From positions 1,054,001 to 1,118,000 of the forward strand of contig NZ_CP010849.1 of the NCBI RefSeq assembly GCF_000931445.1: a stretch of 64,000 nucleotides of DNA, given 5' to 3'. This stretch comes from Streptomyces cyaneogriseus subsp. noncyanogenus. Its GTDB lineage: Bacteria > Actinomycetota > Actinomycetes > Streptomycetales > Streptomycetaceae. Shown here piece after piece: positions 60,252 through 64,000 of this stretch. The notes beneath the pieces are model-generated. The model searched no databases. It was not told where the DNA came from and worked only from the letters and a program-made list of their open reading frames with translations. Numbering within the stretch: the first letter of the stretch is position 1; every line of letters begins with the position of its first letter. Both the position numbers and the translations under genes were made by a program.

Positions 60252-60597
60252 TCATGCCTCGTCGTCGACCCGTACCGAGCGGCCCCAGTACGTCTTGTCG
60301 TTCCAATTGCCGGGGCAGGCGCGGTACTTCAACATCCGTGCCCTCGGGCATCGAGCAGTCGAACGTCGAGCACCCGACACCCACGCGGTGCCGGACGGAG
60401 CAGGTCTCGCCGGTGTCGCTGCGGTTGATCCGCGCGACCGCGGAGTGTCCGTCCTTGCGGCCGTCGCACACCTTGGCCTGTGCGGCGGCCGCCCGTGACC
60501 GCGCCCGGGGACTGGTCGGCACGGACCCGGACGAGGACGAGGAACTGTTGCGTGTCGGGAGAGCGAGTTGCTCTCCTCCCTGTCGGTTCTCGCCCAT
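60252..60597 (-). pseudogene. Hypothetical gene broken by a one-base frameshift
   Basis: Two frames together encode one protein. The first (start ATG 60597) gives VCDGRKDGHSAVARINRSD, TGETCSVRHRVGVGCSTF and DCSMPEGTDV. The second gives KYRACPGNWNDKTYWGRSVRVDDEA and the stop at 60252. Removing one A from the pair 60331-60332 (GTTG to GTG on the coding strand) joins them as GTDVKYRAC and yields a ~114-aa product. The extra base is a homopolymer miscount, the classic 454 error, so the gene may be intact in the organism. Cysteines and the ending suggest a small secreted-type domain, but no signal peptide is seen. Confidence 0.65.
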
Positions 60598-60891
60598 CGC
60601 ACCTCGGGGTACACCGGCCGGTGACGCCTCGTCAGGTCGGATGGTCGCCGGCTCCCCGCGCCCCGGGGCTGGTCCACGTCGGCGGCCGGGACGCGCCGGC
60701 GCACGGCACTACGGCGGTACGGCGGTACGGCAAGGAGTGGCGGCGGGCCGCCTGTCCGGCCCGGACGGCGGCGGGCGTCATCCCGTCGCCGCCGGGGCGG
60801 GACGTACCGGGCGCGCGGCCCGGGTGGCACCGCGCGGGCAAGCGGCACCGCGTGGTGCGGGAAACGGCCGGAAGAGCCCGCCGAAGGCTCT

Positions 60892-61845
60892 CTAGACCCC
60901 TGCCGGAGCCGTGTGCCCCCGCCGGGTGAGGGCGGCCGCCGCCGCTCCGACCAGCCCGGCGTCCGTGCCCATCTGGGCGGGGGCCACCGTCAGGTGCCGG
61001 GTGAAGGACAGGGTGGCGTAGTCGGCCAGGGCCTCGCGCAACGGGGCGAAGAGCACCTCGCCCGCCTTGCCCACGCCTCCGCCGATCACCGCGATGTCGA
61101 TCTCGACGAGGGTCGCGGTGGCCGCGATGCCGGCGGCCAGCGCCTGGGCCGCCCGCCGGAAGGAGGCCACGGCCACCGGGTCGCCCGCCCGGGCGGCGGC
61201 GGCCACCGCGGCGGCGGAGGTGTCGCCGTCGGGGCCGGGGCGCCAGCCGTCGTCGAGGGCCCGGCGGGCGATGTTCGGACCGCTCGCGATCCGCTCCACG
61301 CAGCCGCGCGCGCCGCACGGGCAGGGGTCGCCGTCGAGGTCCACGCTGATGTGGCCGATGTGACCGGCGTTGCCGGTGGGCCCGGGACGCAGCCGCCCGT
61401 CGAGGACCAGGCCGCCGCCGACCCCGGTGGAGACCACCATGCACAGCGCGTTGTCGTGCCCGCGGGCGGCACCCTGCCAGTGTTCGGCCGCCGTGATGGC
61501 GACACCGTCGCCGATCAGCTCGACGGGCAGTCCCCCGGCCGCGGCCCGGGCCCGCGCGACCAGGGGGTAGTCGCGCCAGCCGGGCACGTTGACCGGGCTC
61601 ACCGTGCCCGCGGAGGCGTCCACCGGGCCGGCGCTGCCGATGCCGACCGCCGCGGCGCGTGCCCACAGCGGCGAGGCGCTCAGCTCACCGAGCACCTCCT
61701 CGACGGCCCGCATCACGGTCTCGCCGTCCTCCTGCGCGGGCGTGGCGCGCTGGGCGCGCACCAGGATCCGGCCGTCGCCGTCCACCAGCGCTCCGGCGAT
61801 CTTGGTGCCGCCGATGTCCAGCGCGGCCACGAGGTCGGTGTGCAT
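60892..61845 (-). CDS. ROK-family sugar kinase (glucokinase-like)
   Basis: A 317-aa kinase that phosphorylates a hexose using ATP. The phosphate loop ALDIGGTKIAGALV is at residues 9-22. The ROK zinc site is GHISVDLDGDPCPCGARGCVE, and the catalytic Asp lies in ELIGDGVAITAAEHWQG. VVSTGVGGGLVLDGRL is the second phosphate-binding loop. Unlike the two ROK regulators in this window it lacks a helix-turn-helix. It is divergent from a LacI regulator, so the pair is a probable sugar-inducible module. Confidence 0.87.
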   Translation of the reverse strand: MHTDLVAALDIGGTKIAGALVDGDGRILVRAQRATPAQEDGETVMRAVEEVLGELSASPLWARAAAVGIGSAGPVDASAGTVSPVNVPGWRDYPLVARARAAAGGLPVELIGDGVAITAAEHWQGAARGHDNALCMVVSTGVGGGLVLDGRLRPGPTGNAGHIGHISVDLDGDPCPCGARGCVERIASGPNIARRALDDGWRPGPDGDTSAAAVAAAARAGDPVAVASFRRAAQALAAGIAATATLVEIDIAVIGGGVGKAGEVLFAPLREALADYATLSFTRHLTVAPAQMGTDAGLVGAAAAALTRRGHTAPAGV

Positions 61846-61965
61846 CAGAGTCGGATCTCCCCGTCCACCATGAGAAACCTGGAAAAAACGCGAAAGGGCA
61901 CCACCGAGCGGCCGTGCGGCGACGGCGCGGTCCGGGGGGCGCTGTGGACAGTCTCCCCCGCATTT

Positions 61966-61977
61966 GACAACGTTGTC
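61966..61977. promoter_or_regulatory. LacI-type operator between the ROK kinase and LacI genes
   Basis: GACAACGTTGTC is a perfect 12-bp palindrome with the central CG of LacI-family sites, 86 bp upstream of the lacI-type start and 121 bp upstream of the kinase start. Likely autoregulatory and controlling the kinase. Confidence 0.7.
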
Positions 61978-62062
61978 CAGGCTCTATGCTCGACGCCACA
62001 TCCTCAAATATCACCGCAGGGACCCGACGCGTCCCGTGGACGACAGGACAGGACACCGCACC

Positions 62063-63112
62063 GTGCCCGAGACGCCCCGCCGCACCGACCGCCTCTCCGG
62101 GACCCGCTATGGCAACCGTCCGACCATGAAGGACGTCGCCGCCCGCGCCGGGGTGGGGCTGAAGACCGTCTCCCGCGTGGTCAACGGCGAGCCCGGCGTG
62201 ACACCGGAGACGGAACGCCGGGTCCAGGAGGCCATCGACGCGCTCGGCTTCCGCCGCAACGACAGCGCGCGCGTGCTGCGCAAGGGCCGCACGGCGAGCG
62301 TCGGGCTGGTCCTGGAGGACCTCGCGGACCCGTTCTACGGGCCGCTGAGCCGCGCGGTGGAGGAAGTGGCCCGCGCCCACGGCGCCCTGCTCATCAACGG
62401 CTCCAGCGCCGAGGACCCCGACCGCGAGCGGGAGCTGGTGCTCGCGCTGTGCGCCCGGCGGGTGGACGGTCTGGTGGTGATCCCGGCCGGGGACGACCAC
62501 CTGTATCTGGAGCCGGAGCTGAAGGCGGGCGTCGCCACGGTGTTCGTGGACCGGCCGGCCGGGCGGATCGACGCGGACGTGGTGCTCTCGGACAACTTCG
62601 GCGGCGCCCGGGACGGCGTGGCCCATCTGATCGCCCACGGGCACCGCAGGATCGGCTTCATCGGCGACATGCCCCGGATCCACACCGCGGCCGAGCGGCT
62701 GCGCGGCTACCGGGCGGCCATGGAGGACGCGGGCATACCGGTGAAGGACTCCTGGATGTCGCTGGGCGTCACGGACCCCGAGCGGGTGCGCCGGGCGACC
62801 GAGGAGATGCTCTCGGACCCGCATCCGGTCACCGCGGTCTTCACCGGAAACAACCGGGTGACGGTCACCGTGATCCGCGTCCTGGCCGAGCACTCCCGCC
62901 GCGTCGCCCTCGTCGGTTTCGACGACATCGAACTGGCCGAGCTGCTCCGGCCGGGTCTCACCGTCGTCGCCCAGGACGCGGCGGCCCTCGGCCGCACCGC
63001 CGCCGAGCGGCTCTTCCGGCAGTTGGACGGCGCCCTGGTCGCGCCCGAACGGATCGAGCTGCCCACCCGCCTGATCACCCGGGGCTCGGGCGAACTGCCG
63101 CCCGCGGACTGA
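62063..63112 (+). CDS. LacI-family transcriptional regulator
   Basis: A 349-aa repressor. The DNA-binding helix-turn-helix TMKDVAARAGVGLKTVSRVVNGEPGVTPETERRV is at residues 21-54 with the hinge helix RRNDSARVLRKGRT. A periplasmic-binding-like ligand domain follows (VGLVLEDLADPFYGPLSRAVEE, VDGLVVIPA, VALVGFDDIELAELL). GTG 62063 gives a family-typical 20-residue lead; ATG 62126 is the alternative. It is divergent from the ROK kinase. Confidence 0.87.
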   Translation: MPETPRRTDRLSGTRYGNRPTMKDVAARAGVGLKTVSRVVNGEPGVTPETERRVQEAIDALGFRRNDSARVLRKGRTASVGLVLEDLADPFYGPLSRAVEEVARAHGALLINGSSAEDPDRERELVLALCARRVDGLVVIPAGDDHLYLEPELKAGVATVFVDRPAGRIDADVVLSDNFGGARDGVAHLIAHGHRRIGFIGDMPRIHTAAERLRGYRAAMEDAGIPVKDSWMSLGVTDPERVRRATEEMLSDPHPVTAVFTGNNRVTVTVIRVLAEHSRRVALVGFDDIELAELLRPGLTVVAQDAAALGRTAAERLFRQLDGALVAPERIELPTRLITRGSGELPPAD

Positions 63113-63432
63113 ACGGCGCGCGGCGGACGGTACGCGGCGGGCGGGGCACCCCGCGTCCGGGGCCGCGCCCGCGTGCGGACCGGCCGGCCGACGGCCGATG
63201 GACGTCCGGCGGACACCGCCGCCCCACGGGCGGCCGTCCGGCCGGCTGACGCGGGCGAGGGCGCCGGGCGACGCGAGCGGTCCGGGCGGCGGCGTCGGGC
63301 CGACGGCCCGCGGACCGCTCGCGCGGGTGCCGCCCGGCGCCGGGCGGCGCCACCGGCGGGCCCGCCCCGCGTGCCGCGGATCGGTGGCGGCACCCCGCCC
63401 GCGGCACGCGGCGGGGGCGCCGTCGCGGTCGC
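63113..63432. other. Intergenic region between convergent genes
   Basis: A 320-bp, extremely GC-rich spacer. It holds one perfect 20-bp palindrome at 63329-63348 (arms GCCGCCCGGC and GCCGGGCGGC, no loop). No gene is recognised. Confidence 0.45.
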
Positions 63433-64000
63433 CTACTGCGCCGAGGCGGTCAGGTCGCCGCGCCGGGGTGCGGCGAAGCCCTCCAGGTCGGCGCGGGTCA
63501 GGCCGGTCAGCCGGGCCACCTCGGCGGTGTCGAGGGCACCGCAGTCCAGGCCGCGCAGCAGGTAGCCGCTGAGGGCCTTGGCGGTGGCGGGTTCGTCCAT
63601 GACGTCGCCGCCGGTGTGGCTGGCGTAGCGGGCGAGGCGGCCGGCGGCCTGCTCGAAGCCCTCGCGGTAGAAGGCGAAGACGGCGGCGTAGCGGGTGGGG
63701 ATGTGGCCGGGGTGCATGTCCCAGCCCTGGTAGTAGGCGCGGGCCAGGGCACGGCGGGTGAGGCCGAAGTGCAGGCGCCAGGCGTCGTGGACCTTCTCGG
63801 TCGGACCGACCGGCAGGACGTTGGTGGAGCCGTCCGAGACGCGGACGCCGGTGCCGGCGGCGGCGACCTGCATGACGGCCTTGGCGTGGTCGGCGGCCGG
63901 GTGGTCGCTGGCCTGGTAGGCGGCGGAGACGCCGAGGCAGGCGCTGTAGTCGAAGGTGCCGTAGTGGAGGCCGGTGGCGCGGCCCTCGGCGGCCTGGATC
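63433..64000 (-). CDS. DUF6986 / HpcH-HpaI aldolase-like protein, partial (runs off window)
   Basis: The last 188 residues of a longer protein whose 5' end lies beyond 64000. Readable blocks: IQAAEGRATGLHYGTFDYSA, GVRVSDGSTNVLPVG, WRLHFGLTRRALARAYYQGWDMHPGHIPTRYAAVFAFYREG and LSGYLLRGLDCGALDTAEVARLTGL. It resembles the aldolase/citrate-lyase-like proteins (recalled as DUF6986) found with malate synthase and allantoin genes in Streptomyces; HPGH and the glycine-rich strand suit a TIM-barrel lyase. Only the C-terminal part can be judged. Confidence 0.72.
   Translation of the reverse strand, partial: IQAAEGRATGLHYGTFDYSACLGVSAAYQASDHPAADHAKAVMQVAAAGTGVRVSDGSTNVLPVGPTEKVHDAWRLHFGLTRRALARAYYQGWDMHPGHIPTRYAAVFAFYREGFEQAAGRLARYASHTGGDVMDEPATAKALSGYLLRGLDCGALDTAEVARLTGLTRADLEGFAAPRRGDLTASAQ

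Overview
The window is chromosomal DNA of a Streptomyces-type actinomycete. GC is very high, third codon positions are strongly GC, GTG starts are frequent, and typical Streptomyces families appear throughout: PucR/GAF, DeoR, ROK and LacI regulators, a beta-helix/AAA protein, HpnB, and families I recall as DUF6332, DUF4865 and DUF6986. No rRNA, tRNA, CRISPR array or intact mobile element was seen.

The most distinctive content is technical. Four exact loxP-containing 42-nt stretches lie at 41627-41668, 47471-47512, 48198-48239 and 48313-48354. Each has the loxP core plus the 4-nt flanks that I recall as the Roche 454 Titanium paired-end linker. Each locus is bordered by a perfect direct duplication of local sequence, and the third also carries an inverted copy of nearby sequence between two oppositely oriented linkers. 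Removing linker plus duplicate (172, 128 and 196 bp) restores one intergenic region and two intact genes: a sugar-binding lipoprotein of 431 aa and an ABC permease of 315 aa. These are assembly artefacts, not a recombination system.

Layout. 0-4.3 kb is accessory DNA: an arginine deiminase, a SAM methyltransferase, a frameshifted DUF3883 remnant and gene-poor DNA. 4.3-25 kb is mostly ordinary: MHS transporter, PucR regulator, hydroxybutyrate dehydrogenase, NUDIX, Lnt, racemase, HpnB, MOSC, beta-helix/AAA protein, membrane hydrolase, DeoR, a Cds1-like PLP enzyme and a histidine-kinase-like ATPase. 25-28.6 kb holds TetR, DUF4865 and phosphotriesterase-like genes, then a deletion scar that left a LysR stump abutting a hydrolase stump. 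28.6-34.6 kb has ROK, AlkB, an RlmG-like methyltransferase and a divergent agaR / agaS-gatY amino-sugar locus.

34.6-38.5 kb is a copper locus: secreted His-rich protein, copZ and copA, with three CsoR-like operators. 39.4-41.5 kb is a DUF6807 / Gfo-Idh-MocA pair under a LacI-type palindrome. 43.9-52.8 kb looks like a xyloglucan- or isoprimeverose-type oligosaccharide locus: GH31 alpha-xylosidase, divergent binding protein, two permeases, GH1 beta-glucosidase and a ROK regulator. No ATPase gene is present, which fits a shared MsiK-type ATPase. Its divergent region has ten TTCGAC-type hexamers spaced 10-11 bp apart, the best candidate for real unexplained biology here.

52.8-64 kb holds an MFS transporter, a maleylpyruvate-isomerase-like protein, a geranylgeranyl-reductase-like flavoprotein, an M20 peptidase, a P-loop/NUDIX fusion, a small secreted peptide, a one-base-frameshifted gene, a ROK sugar kinase divergent from a LacI regulator, and a partial aldolase-like gene running off the end.
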